A stretch of DNA of 64,000 nucleotides from CAYPHJ01 sp964410485 (GTDB lineage: Bacteria; Desulfobacterota; Binatia; UBA9968). Below are positions 1 through 8,241 of this stretch, piece after piece. The DNA is taken from NCBI GenBank assembly GCA_964410485.1, contig CAYPHJ010000013.1, positions 1 through 64,000 on the forward strand. The letters run 5' to 3'. Each line of letters starts with the position of its first letter. The first letter of the stretch is position 1. The translations under genes were made by a program, and so were the position numbers. Under the pieces are notes generated by a model. That model ran no database searches, was not told where the DNA came from, and worked only from the letters and a program-made list of their open reading frames with translations.

Positions 1-2
1 GA

Positions 3-128
3 TCCGTGGAGGGGGTCACAGGCAACTATGATTCCTACTCCGACACGTTCGGCTCAGAGCAGAAGGGAAGTGCTGAATTCGCAGGCCAGCGCCTCACTCG
101 GTCGGCACAAAGCCTAACGCAGAGATAG
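3..128 (+). CDS. Possible 3' end of a truncated CDS
   Basis: An open frame enters from the window edge and ends at a TAG at 126-128. It encodes about 41 residues rich in Ser, Gly and Gln, and I recognise no family. A second frame is also open to 117, so this is only the more protein-like of two choices. If real, it is the C-terminus of a gene lying upstream on the plus strand, 20 bases before the acetyltransferase start. Confidence is low because the segment is short. Confidence 0.2.
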   Translation, partial: SVEGVTGNYDSYSDTFGSEQKGSAEFAGQRLTRSAQSLTQR

Positions 129-148
129 AAACTTGATGACCCCGGTGC

Positions 149-772
149 TTGATTAATTTTCACGACAACTTTATAAATCGGCGATCATGCACAGTGGATC
201 CGCGCCAAGTGATCTGCCCACCTGAGACTCTCGACACCCAACGCTTGCGATTAAGGAAGACCATACTGGCAGATGCCGAGGTGATCTTCACTGAGTATGC
301 CCAGGACCCCGAAGTGTCTCGCTATCTCACCTGGCGGCCGCATCAGAGCGTCGCCGACACGCGGGAGTTTGTCCGCGCCTGTCTAACCGCTTGGGGACGG
401 CGCACGTCGTTCCACTGGACAATTGTGCGCAGGAAGGATGACCGGCTCCTCGGCATGATTACCGCGAGAGTTGACGGACACAAGTGGGAACTCGGATATG
501 TGCTTGCTCGGAGTTACTGGGGCCGCGGGTACATGACTGAAGCCGTCAGCGCAGTGGTCAGGTGGGCTTTTTCGCGACCGGAAATTTACCGCGTTTGGGC
601 GGTGTGCGACATCGACAATCGGGCGTCGGCTCGGGTCATGGAAAAGGCAGGGATGAAGCTGGAAGGAATCCTCAGGCGCTGGAGTATCCATCCGAACCTC
701 AGCGGCGAACCCCGCAACTCCTATTGTTATTCGATCACGAAATCCGATTTTATCCATGGATTCCGCCCGTAG
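149..772 (+). CDS. GNAT family N-acetyltransferase (RimJ/RimL-like)
   Basis: A 207-residue protein with the layout of RimJ/RimL-type acetyltransferases, which move acetyl from acetyl-CoA to an amino group on a protein or small molecule. The segment TLDTQRLRLRK is the usual opening of the domain. The acetyl-CoA pyrophosphate loop is RGYMTEA (preceded by YWG), followed by the characteristic N-x-A-S-x-x-V-M-E-K-x-G-M stretch near residue 155. The listed start is TTG at 149. The conserved domain begins about 28 residues later, so a downstream start is possible. The substrate cannot be told. The gene stands alone, convergent with the TRAP permease 27 bases downstream. Confidence 0.75.
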   Translation: MINFHDNFINRRSCTVDPRQVICPPETLDTQRLRLRKTILADAEVIFTEYAQDPEVSRYLTWRPHQSVADTREFVRACLTAWGRRTSFHWTIVRRKDDRLLGMITARVDGHKWELGYVLARSYWGRGYMTEAVSAVVRWAFSRPEIYRVWAVCDIDNRASARVMEKAGMKLEGILRRWSIHPNLSGEPRNSYCYSITKSDFIHGFRP

Positions 773-799
773 GGGCGTCGAACCTCGAACTGTCCCAGT

Positions 800-2755
800 T
801 CAGCGGACAGTCGGACCCACGGGCTGCGCGGCGGTTTCGGCGCCAATCACGCTCCTGTGTCGCTCCCATAACACAAGGCACGTTCCCAATAGTAACCCCG
901 CGCCGTCTGCTATGAGCCACGGCCCTTCCCAGGTTGGGAGCATGAGTAACAGGCCGGACACGAAGAACGCGCATCTTTTTGTCCAGCCCATCCAGCGAAA
1001 CAGATAACCGGCGCAGCCAACGGCAAGGAGAAAAGTTCCGATGCAAGCGGCCGTGATCGCAAGCAGAAGCTCTGCAGGCGACCCCTTTAGAATGAGCGAA
1101 GGGTGGAGCGCAAAGGCAAACGGAACCACATAGGCGGCGATACCCAGACGCATTCCCGTCCACCCCGTCTGCCAGAAATCCGAGTGAGCGATGGCTGCGG
1201 CTGTATACGTGGCCAGGCAATTTGGCGGCGTAATCAGCGAAAGCATGCCGAAATAGAGGAGGAAAAGATGAGCTGCCAGCGGATCGACTCCGAGTTGCGC
1301 GAGTGCGGGTCCCACCAGGATCGCCAGCGTTATATAGACTACCGCTGTCGGCAATGACATGCCGAGCACGATACAGACAAACGCCGTGAAGCCAAGAAGC
1401 ATAAAAACATTGCCGCCGGATAGAGTCACCAGGATCAACGAGAGCTTGAAAGTTAGGCCCGACAGTTGTAACGCGCCGATCACTATGCCGGCCAAAGCCG
1501 TGATCACGACAATGTCCAGAAGAGTTCGTCCTGTTTCTTCGATAGCGGTAACAATTCTTTTCAAATTGGTCCGGGTCTCTTTCTGCAGCGCGCCGACCAC
1601 GAACGTTAGTATCACGGCTGACATCCCCGCTCGGCCCGCCTCCCAGTTAAGAAACATGAGCGTATAAACGAGGAACGCAAGGGGGATGACGAAAACCCAA
1701 CCCACACCTATCACGTCGCGTAGCTTGGGAATTTGCGCCGCTGGCAAACCGCCGAGACCATGTTTGGCAGCTTCCAAATCGACCTGCGTGAAAAGGGCGA
1801 GATAATAAAGGCCGGCGGGAACGGCTGCGGCAAGCGCAACCTGCCCATAGGGAATGTTGAGAAATTCAGCGATCAAGAAAGCGGCTGCGCCCATCACTGG
1901 TGGCATAATTTGCCCGCCATTGGACGCGACGGCCTCGATGGCGGCGGCGATGTGCGCAGGATACCCGGCGCGCTTCATCATGGGGATGGTAATCGGGCCG
2001 TCAACGGCAACATTGGCAACGGCACTGCCCGAACAGGTGCCGAACAGGCTAGAGGACACGACCGCAACTTTGGCCGGCCCACCCCGGAAACGTCCCATGG
2101 CGACCAAGGCGATATCGGTAATGAATTTATCCCCGCCCATTGCGTAAAGAGCTTGGCCGAAGAAGACAAACGCGACAACGACGCTGGCCGCCACGCTGAG
2201 CGGAATCCCCAGTATGCCGCTGGAGTCGAGATACAGATAGGTGGCAATGCGTTCCCAGGAAGATCCCTTCGCATAGAGAAGGCCGGGAAAAACATAGGCA
2301 AACCGCGCGTACAGAATGCACACGAGCGCGAGACCAACAAGAGTCCAACCGACGACCCGGCGAGTGGCTTCGAGCACGAGAACCACGGCAAGCCCGCCCA
2401 AAATCCATCGTTCGGGCGTGAGAATGCCGAGCTGGTAGGAGATTGACGGATACATGACCACGATATACCCGCCGGTGAGGAAACTGCCTGCCGAGTAGAG
2501 CCAGTCACGCCAGGGGACGCGCTTATCGGGTTCATTACTGCGGCCCTTTATACGAAGAAACACTGCGGCCATTCCGAGACCGAAGAAAAGCCCGAGGAAC
2601 TGTTCTTTGAAAAAAACGAGGCTAAAGAAGACGTGAAGCTGGCCTGCCCACGCGGCGCCGAACAGCGTGATAGCCAACAGCAGGCTCCGCTCTGCCGCCC
2701 GCGCCGGACCGGTGAGTGAGCGAAACCTCATGCCTGTCGATGGGTCATTGGCCAT
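800..2755 (-). CDS. TRAP transporter permease, fused small and large subunits (TAXI type)
   Basis: A 651-residue, very hydrophobic protein matching the 4TM/12TM fused permeases of TRAP transporters, in which the DctQ-like and DctM-like subunits are one chain. Such proteins use an ion gradient to import organic acids delivered by a periplasmic binding protein. Diagnostic stretches are the GTCSGSAVANVAVDGPITIP and ASNGGQIMPPVMGAAAFLIA regions, the conserved loops of the large subunit. It lies downstream of the TAXI binding protein on the same strand, but 320 bases of repeat-containing DNA separate them. Fusion of the two membrane subunits is normal in the TAXI subfamily. The transported compound is unknown. 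Confidence 0.9.
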   Translation of the reverse strand: MANDPSTGMRFRSLTGPARAAERSLLLAITLFGAAWAGQLHVFFSLVFFKEQFLGLFFGLGMAAVFLRIKGRSNEPDKRVPWRDWLYSAGSFLTGGYIVVMYPSISYQLGILTPERWILGGLAVVLVLEATRRVVGWTLVGLALVCILYARFAYVFPGLLYAKGSSWERIATYLYLDSSGILGIPLSVAASVVVAFVFFGQALYAMGGDKFITDIALVAMGRFRGGPAKVAVVSSSLFGTCSGSAVANVAVDGPITIPMMKRAGYPAHIAAAIEAVASNGGQIMPPVMGAAAFLIAEFLNIPYGQVALAAAVPAGLYYLALFTQVDLEAAKHGLGGLPAAQIPKLRDVIGVGWVFVIPLAFLVYTLMFLNWEAGRAGMSAVILTFVVGALQKETRTNLKRIVTAIEETGRTLLDIVVITALAGIVIGALQLSGLTFKLSLILVTLSGGNVFMLLGFTAFVCIVLGMSLPTAVVYITLAILVGPALAQLGVDPLAAHLFLLYFGMLSLITPPNCLATYTAAAIAHSDFWQTGWTGMRLGIAAYVVPFAFALHPSLILKGSPAELLLAITAACIGTFLLAVGCAGYLFRWMGWTKRCAFFVSGLLLMLPTWEGPWLIADGAGLLLGTCLVLWERHRSVIGAETAAQPVGPTVR

Positions 2756-2801
2756 CTTGTTCTCAACGCGTAGCCGATTTTCAGAAACGCGAGATCACCA
2801 C

Positions 2802-3011
2802 GAAGTGTTTCATGATCTCACGCTCGCCCGCAGAGAAATGAAAGTAGCCCCACGACTGTCATCTTCCCACCACCGCAGGACTGTCATCCTGCTGAACGGA
2901 AGTAAGGGATCTGCGCCCCGTTGTCATCCTGAGGCGAAGCCGAAGGATCTACTTTTTCTTCAGTCGAGCACTAAAGCAGATTCTTCGTCGCAGCGCTCCT
3001 CAGAATGACAT
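2802..3011. repeat. Dispersed intergenic repeat, copy A (GAAGTGTTTCATGATC...AGAATGACAT)
   Basis: This fills most of the space between the two TRAP genes. Its first 26 or so bases (GAAGTGTTTCATGATCTCAC onward) and its last 35 or so (ending GCGCTCCTCAGAATGACAT) recur at 48970-49120. Inside are several copies of a GTCATCCTG-type motif and arms of GGATCTGC and GCAGATTCTTCG that can pair. The look is that of a mobile palindromic repeat unit, not a gene. Nothing else coding was seen in this 320-base gap. Confidence 0.75.
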
Positions 3012-3075
3012 CCGGTGTCCAGGTCACGGGAATTATACACGAAGGTTCGCGGTGACCGTTCGAGGACTGCGGGCG

Positions 3076-4119
3076 CTAGTTTTGCGCGAGGAGTTTCTGC
3101 TGAAGCTGATCCATCTCCTTTTTCCAAGCTCCCTGCTGCTGATAGAATTTAATCGCGCCGGGATGGTACGGAATGGTTACGTCCGGCGCTACCGCCCGCT
3201 GGCGCGTCCACTCCCTGAAGGCAGGATGAATCGGTTTGAGCTTTTCTTCACCTTCCCAAATCGCCTTCAGGATCGTGGACACCAGCTGATCGGGAGCCGC
3301 CTTATGTGTGGTAAAATAGATATCGTACGCGGTGGCGCAGATATCCGAGACTATGGCGGCGCCGCTGCCGGCTTTCATCATTCTTGTGTAGTAGCCGGGC
3401 ACGGCTTGACGCAGACGCTTGTCGCCTTCCGGTGAACAGTCGTGTGAAAGATGGCGCACGCCTACGGCAGCATCAGCTTCGCGAATCTTGGCCATATTCA
3501 CGGCGCCCACCGTGACCTCAACACGGCCCTGAACCAGGGCATCGATTCCATCGTTCACCGCCGGTACCGGGACTACTTTGACGTCCTTCCAGGTGAGACC
3601 GCCGCTGGCGAGCGCTCCGTACATGTTGAACCACACTGCCAGCTGAGCGGGGTATTCGCCGGTCACGCGTTTCCCTTTCACGTCGTGAACCGTCTTTAAG
3701 GGCGAATCCTTTTTGACGAGCAGGCCGACGATCAGAGGCGATCCACGCATCACGAGACGGACATTGGGCGAGTGGTGAAAGTCGTTCTTGCCGCCAACCT
3801 TGAGCTTCTGCGGCCCGAGGTATGCCATGCCCATGTCCACCGCGTTCACGATGGCAAAGTCAAGCTCCCCGTTATTCAACAGCGGGAGAAAAGTACTGGT
3901 GCCGGTGAACGGCTGGGGACTGACTTGGATCGGAGTTCCCTCGGTGGCCACCCTGGAAAGGCCCCCGGCTAACGCGTAGAACACCGTGCCCGGCGGATTG
4001 GTTCCGATGGTGACCGCCTTGGGGAGCTGTTGGGCTCGAGCTGAGCCAATGAATAGCGATAGAGCCGTGATTTGAAGGACTATCGCCAGCGACAGTAGCG
4101 CTCGCTTTAGAGTCATCAT
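3076..4119 (-). CDS. TAXI family TRAP transporter solute-binding protein
   Basis: A periplasmic binding protein of 347 residues from the chosen start. The start is fixed by AAAGGAGG five bases upstream of ATG at 4119; the frame is open 13 codons further but without such a site. A signal peptide (MMTLKRALL, hydrophobic core, cut near SARA/QQLP) leads into ITIGTNPPGTVFYA-like sequence, the TAXI-family hallmark. NSGEL-type and KGKRVTGEY segments match the ligand-binding fold. It should feed the fused permease downstream. The ligand is unknown; TAXI proteins of this kind are found with carboxylate catabolism genes, consistent with the hydrolases and decarboxylase-like genes nearby. Confidence 0.9.
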   Translation of the reverse strand: MMTLKRALLSLAIVLQITALSLFIGSARAQQLPKAVTIGTNPPGTVFYALAGGLSRVATEGTPIQVSPQPFTGTSTFLPLLNNGELDFAIVNAVDMGMAYLGPQKLKVGGKNDFHHSPNVRLVMRGSPLIVGLLVKKDSPLKTVHDVKGKRVTGEYPAQLAVWFNMYGALASGGLTWKDVKVVPVPAVNDGIDALVQGRVEVTVGAVNMAKIREADAAVGVRHLSHDCSPEGDKRLRQAVPGYYTRMMKAGSGAAIVSDICATAYDIYFTTHKAAPDQLVSTILKAIWEGEEKLKPIHPAFREWTRQRAVAPDVTIPYHPGAIKFYQQQGAWKKEMDQLQQKLLAQN

Positions 4120-4288
4120 AAAATCCTCCTTTAAGAATCGAAGTGATCCATTCATCAAAGACGTTTTTTAATCGTTGATGGAGAGCCCCCTCCTTTGTCC
4201 TCCCCCCGCATCCCTCGTTACGGCCCTTCGCTACGCACGCGACTCAGAGCCTACTCGGAAACCGGCCGGGCGAGGAAAGAGGTGGGGG

Positions 4289-5437
4289 TTACCACAGTTG
4301 CTTGGTCGCGAGGCGCGCGCCTTCTGCCATGGCGGCAAATTTAGCCCAGCAGATCTGGGGATCGCCGACCCTTGGCCCAAGACCGCAATCGGTGCCGGCC
4401 ATGACTTTTTCCCGCCCGACGATTTTTGCATAGCGTACCAGCCGGTTGGCAATGACCTCAGGGTGCTCGACAATGTCGGTCGCGTGGCCGACCACACCCG
4501 GCACAAGCACCTTTTCTGCCGGAAGCTTTACTTCTTCCCACACCCGCCACTCGTGTTCATGGCGTGGATTAGAGGCTTCGATCGAATAGGTGTTGGCGCG
4601 CACCTTTAAAATCAAATCAACGATGTCCCGCAGCGGAATGTCATATTTATGTGGGCCATGATAGCTACCCCAACACGTATGAAATCGTACCTTATCCGGC
4701 GCAATGCCGCGCAGTCCGTGGTTAAGCGCGTCGATGCGCAGCTCAGCGTATTTGTGATACTCGGGTACCGTCATCTGGGACATGAACTGCCAACCGTCGG
4801 GTAGGTCCGGATCATCGATCTGGAGCAAAAAACCGGCATCGACGATAGCTTTGTATTCTTCATGCATGGCGTCGGCGATCGCGAAAAGGTAAGCCTCATC
4901 ACTCGGGTAGTGGTCGTTCTTCATCCAGTGTTCGATTGTCCCCGGAGCGATCGCAGGAAGAAACGCTTCTTCATAATGGCGATCTTGAAGGCCGGCTTTG
5001 AAATCGACGATCTCTTGCTGCAACGCTTTGTGGCCGATGTACTTAAGTGGGCCGTTGCAAAAAACCCTTTTGACGTTCTCGCCGCGCACGGTGCCGAATC
5101 GCTTGCGGAAGTAATCGCCAAACTCGACCATGTCGCGCGCAAAGATTGTCGATGCCTGCTCTTCGGGTCTGGCGTCCCGTTCGAGAAAACCGGCCAGGCG
5201 CTCGCGCGCATAACGCGAAAAATTAGATTTGCCGACCTCGCCGTCGTTAATAATATCGATCCCGCATTCCAGTTGTTTGTCGACGACTTCGGCGATGGCA
5301 TCGCGCACTCGTCGGCTGAAAGCGGCGTCGTCAACCACCTGCCCCGCAGCTTTGGCTGCGTGCATCTGTTTCAGATCCTCCGGCTGGGGGAGGGCGCCGG
5401 CATGCGTCGTCAGGATCCGCTCAGTGCTGTACTTCAT
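4289..5437 (-). CDS. MetE-like zinc-dependent methyl/alkyl transferase (methionine synthase II family)
   Basis: A 382-residue protein of the single-domain UROD/MetE-like superfamily, which includes the catalytic half of cobalamin-independent methionine synthase and epoxyalkane:CoM transferase. The zinc ligands are visible: H253-x-C255 (FHTCWG), a glutamate near E287 (YSIEASN) and C351 (GTDCGLG). It lacks the N-terminal half of MetE, so it probably acts on another thiol or uses a different methyl donor. I chose ATG at 5437, where similarity begins (MKYSTERILTTHAGALP); the frame is open 18 codons upstream. The next gene on the strand upstream is a haem-oxygenase-fold protein, 140 bases away. 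The substrate is not inferable. Confidence 0.85.
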   Translation of the reverse strand: MKYSTERILTTHAGALPQPEDLKQMHAAKAAGQVVDDAAFSRRVRDAIAEVVDKQLECGIDIINDGEVGKSNFSRYARERLAGFLERDARPEEQASTIFARDMVEFGDYFRKRFGTVRGENVKRVFCNGPLKYIGHKALQQEIVDFKAGLQDRHYEEAFLPAIAPGTIEHWMKNDHYPSDEAYLFAIADAMHEEYKAIVDAGFLLQIDDPDLPDGWQFMSQMTVPEYHKYAELRIDALNHGLRGIAPDKVRFHTCWGSYHGPHKYDIPLRDIVDLILKVRANTYSIEASNPRHEHEWRVWEEVKLPAEKVLVPGVVGHATDIVEHPEVIANRLVRYAKIVGREKVMAGTDCGLGPRVGDPQICWAKFAAMAEGARLATKQLW

Positions 5438-5539
5438 CGGTTTTCTCGCTCGATCTGTTGAACTTTTGCACCGCACCTTGAACTGATGCACTCGTGGCTC
5501 AGCTCGTTTAATGTTCCAGGTTCAAGATTCAACCAACCA

Positions 5540-5572
5540 GACCCGAGACTCCAAAGCCGAGACTCGAGACCC
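5540..5572. repeat. GAGACCCGAGAC-type short repeat tract
   Basis: Reiterated ACCCGAGACTCC / CCGAGACTCGAGACCC words between two genes. Similar tracts occur at 27407, 29567, 34425 and 36162, always intergenic. Confidence 0.6.
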
Positions 5573-5577
5573 ATCGC

Positions 5578-6246
5578 TCATGCGTACGCATCGTAGATCC
5601 CCTCGAATTTTGCCAACTTGAAACGGACCATGTTACGCGCGGCGGCACGCGCTGAATCTTTGTCTCGGTCAGTGACTGCATTGCGGGCAATTGTGTCGGC
5701 CGCCATCGCGGTATGCTCTTGATCGACCTCGCTATGCACGGTAAAGAAGGTCCTGGCTCGCGCATCCAATCCATAATGCTTTTCTAACGCCAGGTTAAAT
5801 TCCCCGGAATAGCGACAGACCATTGTCTCGTTGACCAGCGCGCCGGCGCGCGATTCGGCCTGGGTACCGACAAACATCCCGCGGATGATCGCTCCAGTGT
5901 GGGCGACGCATTCGTAAATCATGATGGCTTGTTCGAAATCTTCGTCGGTCAGTCCTACGGCTTGGCCGAAGCGCTTCATTAAACCGGGATGCGACTGCTC
6001 TTCGGTGAAAAGCTCCACGAATTGATTATAGACGGGCGGGTTGCTCGCGTTTCTGACCATACAAAACGCCAGGCCTTTGTTGATGACGTGATTGGACAAA
6101 TAATGTTGCAGGGCGAAGCCCTGAAGTCGTTTCCGAGAAAGCTTGCCTTCCCTCAACTCGTTGAAAAACCGTCCGCGCAATAGCTGGTCCACGCCGGGGT
6201 GAATGACTTCTTTCAGAAGGGAATCGACAAAAGCTGAATTTTCCAT
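5578..6246 (-). CDS. Haem-oxygenase-fold protein (TenA/PqqC-like; candidate diiron oxidase, HDO type)
   Basis: A 222-residue helical protein of the TenA/PqqC/CADD superfamily. The start at 6246 is preceded by GAGAGGA. It carries the metal-ligand pattern of haem-oxygenase-like diiron oxidases rather than the PqqC pocket: E83-x-x-H86 (TEEQSHP), acidic residues on a middle helix (E140 or E149), and H171-x3-D175-x2-H178 (VHSEVDQEH). CADD, UndA and SznF use this kind of set to bind two irons and activate oxygen. No pqqA/B/D/E genes are near, which argues against PQQ synthesis. Neighbours are the MetE-like gene (same strand, downstream) and the divergent alpha/beta hydrolase. The reaction is unknown. 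Confidence 0.8.
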   Translation of the reverse strand: MENSAFVDSLLKEVIHPGVDQLLRGRFFNELREGKLSRKRLQGFALQHYLSNHVINKGLAFCMVRNASNPPVYNQFVELFTEEQSHPGLMKRFGQAVGLTDEDFEQAIMIYECVAHTGAIIRGMFVGTQAESRAGALVNETMVCRYSGEFNLALEKHYGLDARARTFFTVHSEVDQEHTAMAADTIARNAVTDRDKDSARAAARNMVRFKLAKFEGIYDAYA

Positions 6247-6406
6247 GTAATGGCGTCCTCTCAAGTTCTAGTAAGTGGCGGCAGAATGCCGCAGCCGCCT
6301 GCGGGGGACACTCTCAAAGCACAAATTAACTGTCAAGAGGCGGCGACTTGAATGGTCCGCACAGCGAAGATACGATCAGTGACAAACAGCCAAAGCGAGG
6401 TTTCAC

Positions 6407-7246
6407 GTGCCAATCGCGCATCTCAGGGATATGGACATTTATTACGAACAACATGGGGTAGGAGAAGCGGTGGTTCTTGCGCCTCCTTCCTGGTGGCCAT
6501 GCGATACCTGGAAGGTCGGCGTCGTGCCGGCGCTCGAAGCAAAGTACCGCGCGATCATTTTTGATCCCCGGGGCACGGGCTACAGCAGCAAGCCGGATCG
6601 CGGCTACACGATCAGTAAGTTCGCTGACGATGTCATCGAGCTTCTGGGCGCGTTAGACGTTTCTCGATGCCACGCCATAGGCTTTGCTCTTGGCGCACAG
6701 ATCGTCCAGGCGATGGCAATCGAACGGCCGGATCTGGTGGCAAGCTTGACCATGGCGGCCGTGGGGGCCGGAAGAATAGCCGATCTCGGGACGGATCGCC
6801 AAGACAATGAGGACGAACGGACAATTCGCGCAGTCGGTTTTGAGCGGTTTATCCGCGGTCATGTGGAAAACGACCATATGGCTTTCGGCACGCGCTTTTA
6901 TCACGCGCATTCTGAGGTCGTTGCCGCGCTTTCCCAAGCGCTTTGGCAGCGGCAGACAAGCCCCGAACAACATCGTTACCATTATGAAGCGCGGCGCACC
7001 TGGGATACACTCGCGAATGCGAGCCGAGTCAAAGTGCCAACCCTGATTCTGTGCGGCGCGGCCGACGAGGTCAATCGCGGCGGCAGCACGCCGGTGGGGA
7101 CGGCGCGGCGCTTGGCGGAATTGGTACCCGGAGCAGAGCTCGCCTTGATTCCCGAAGTGAAGCACATGACATTCTGGGACGGCTCCGTGGCTATTTCGGC
7201 GTTGGAGGATTTCCTGGCACGCCATCCGATTGAGCCAGCCACCTGA
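6407..7246 (+). CDS. Alpha/beta hydrolase fold protein lacking the serine nucleophile
   Basis: A 279-residue alpha/beta hydrolase-like protein starting at GTG, seven bases after GCGAGG. The fold is clear: oxyanion region VVLAPPSWWP, FDPRGTGYSSKP, the nucleophile elbow, D220 (CGAADEV) and H253 (EVKHMTFW). At the elbow the usual G-x-S-x-G reads G92-F-A94-L-G96, so the catalytic Ser is Ala (codon GCT, one base from TCT). The acid and histidine remain. Either the protein is no longer a classical hydrolase, or it uses a different mechanism such as binding, lyase-like or dioxygenase-like chemistry. Transcribed away from the haem-oxygenase-fold gene. Confidence 0.85.
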   Translation: MPIAHLRDMDIYYEQHGVGEAVVLAPPSWWPCDTWKVGVVPALEAKYRAIIFDPRGTGYSSKPDRGYTISKFADDVIELLGALDVSRCHAIGFALGAQIVQAMAIERPDLVASLTMAAVGAGRIADLGTDRQDNEDERTIRAVGFERFIRGHVENDHMAFGTRFYHAHSEVVAALSQALWQRQTSPEQHRYHYEARRTWDTLANASRVKVPTLILCGAADEVNRGGSTPVGTARRLAELVPGAELALIPEVKHMTFWDGSVAISALEDFLARHPIEPAT

Positions 7247-7288
7247 CCTCCGGGTTGTGGCAGAGCAAAATTCCATCCTGTCCTTTAT

Positions 7289-7418
7289 CAGGCTGCTGAA
7301 AAACTCTCCGATCACCCTTCGAGAACCTCAGGGCGAACGGAGAGGAACTTGAAATGAGTAGGGTTTTTCCGTTCATGCTGAGACTGTCGAAGCATTTCGA
7401 ATCTTTTTCAGCAACCTG
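7289..7418. mobile_element. MITE family 2, copy A (CAGGYTGCTGAAAAA ends)
   Basis: A 130-bp non-autonomous element with 15-bp inverted ends, CAGGCTGCTGAAAAA on the left and the complement of CAGGTTGCTGAAAAA on the right. Internal words such as CCGTTCATGCTGAG and TCGAAGCATT are shared with copy B at 53611-53742. It is bordered by TTAT and TTAG, a near-match for a 4-bp target duplication. No transposase is encoded. Confidence 0.75.
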
Positions 7419-7655
7419 TTAGGTTCCAAGGTCGAAATTGTTGATATTTTACGAGCATTACCCGGAAGCCCGTGATTTCCAGTGCTTGCCCAAAAAATGC
7501 CGATGCGGGACCACGCTGCCGCCTTTGTAAGAATTTGCCCGGGCGATTACCCCTTGCGTTCATCCTTGACAGCTGAAACGCTCCCTGTAACAATCGCTCA
7601 GGTTTTAGAGTATGGTTGTGAACTGGTGAGGATCAGACGCAGCTGGGAGCTTACC

Positions 7656-8204
7656 ATGTCGCAGCGGTCCAATTACGCTCAACTGCTTCGGCCTATTGGG
7701 CAAATGCTGGAAGGCTTGGGGATCGAATCCTTCGCTCTCCGACTAGAGGGCGAGGACTTCCTCGTGCATGGGCGCAAAAAAATCGAGCAACCACCGTCCC
7801 CACCACCGGAAAAAACCTTGCGTGTGGTGTGGCGGCTCCTACGTGGAACGCCGCCTGAGTCAAAGCAGAATTCGAATCCATCATCAGGGGTTATCGAACT
7901 ACGGTACACGCCGGATGCAATTGCTCAGATGGACAGCGCTGGAAAGGCGAAGCGGGCGGGCTCCGGAACGCCCGCGGAACCGCATGCCCTATCACAGATT
8001 CTGCGTGCCGTCGGCGCGTTTGTGGATCAGAAAGAGGGGCAATTGTTGGGTATTACTAAAGACGAGGAGAACATCACGGTCGAGTACCGGAGCGATGTTG
8101 TCGACGACACCCGCCAAGAATTCACAATTGCGTCGCTTTACGATTACTGGATTAAGATGTACCTGAAGCGAAAGACCCGGACCGAGCGACCAGCCGGCGG
8201 ATAG
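7656..8204 (+). CDS. Hypothetical protein of 182 residues
   Basis: I do not recognise this family. The ORF is open from 7482, but ATG at 7656 has GGGAG at a good distance and begins the compact sequence MSQRSNYAQLLRPIGQMLEG, so I use it. The protein has a proline-rich linker (EQPPSPPPEK) near residue 50, mixed alpha/beta character and a basic C-terminus. There is no signal peptide or membrane segment. Two similar-looking halves, LLRPIGQMLEGLGIESFAL and ILRAVGAFVDQKEGQLLGI, may be a pseudo-repeat. The amidohydrolase starts 37 bases downstream on the same strand, so the two may be co-transcribed. Confidence 0.6.
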   Translation: MSQRSNYAQLLRPIGQMLEGLGIESFALRLEGEDFLVHGRKKIEQPPSPPPEKTLRVVWRLLRGTPPESKQNSNPSSGVIELRYTPDAIAQMDSAGKAKRAGSGTPAEPHALSQILRAVGAFVDQKEGQLLGITKDEENITVEYRSDVVDDTRQEFTIASLYDYWIKMYLKRKTRTERPAGG

Positions 8205-8241
8205 CGGCCATCTCACATGTCTCCATACCCGTGAACTTATC

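Noticed and set aside
1733..2446. A 237-residue plus-strand frame inside the TRAP permease
   Set aside because: Antisense to conserved membrane segments; its composition reflects the complement of hydrophobic codons.
5578..6246. Naming the haem-oxygenase-fold gene pqqC
   Set aside because: No other pqq genes are present and the residues fit a diiron site better.
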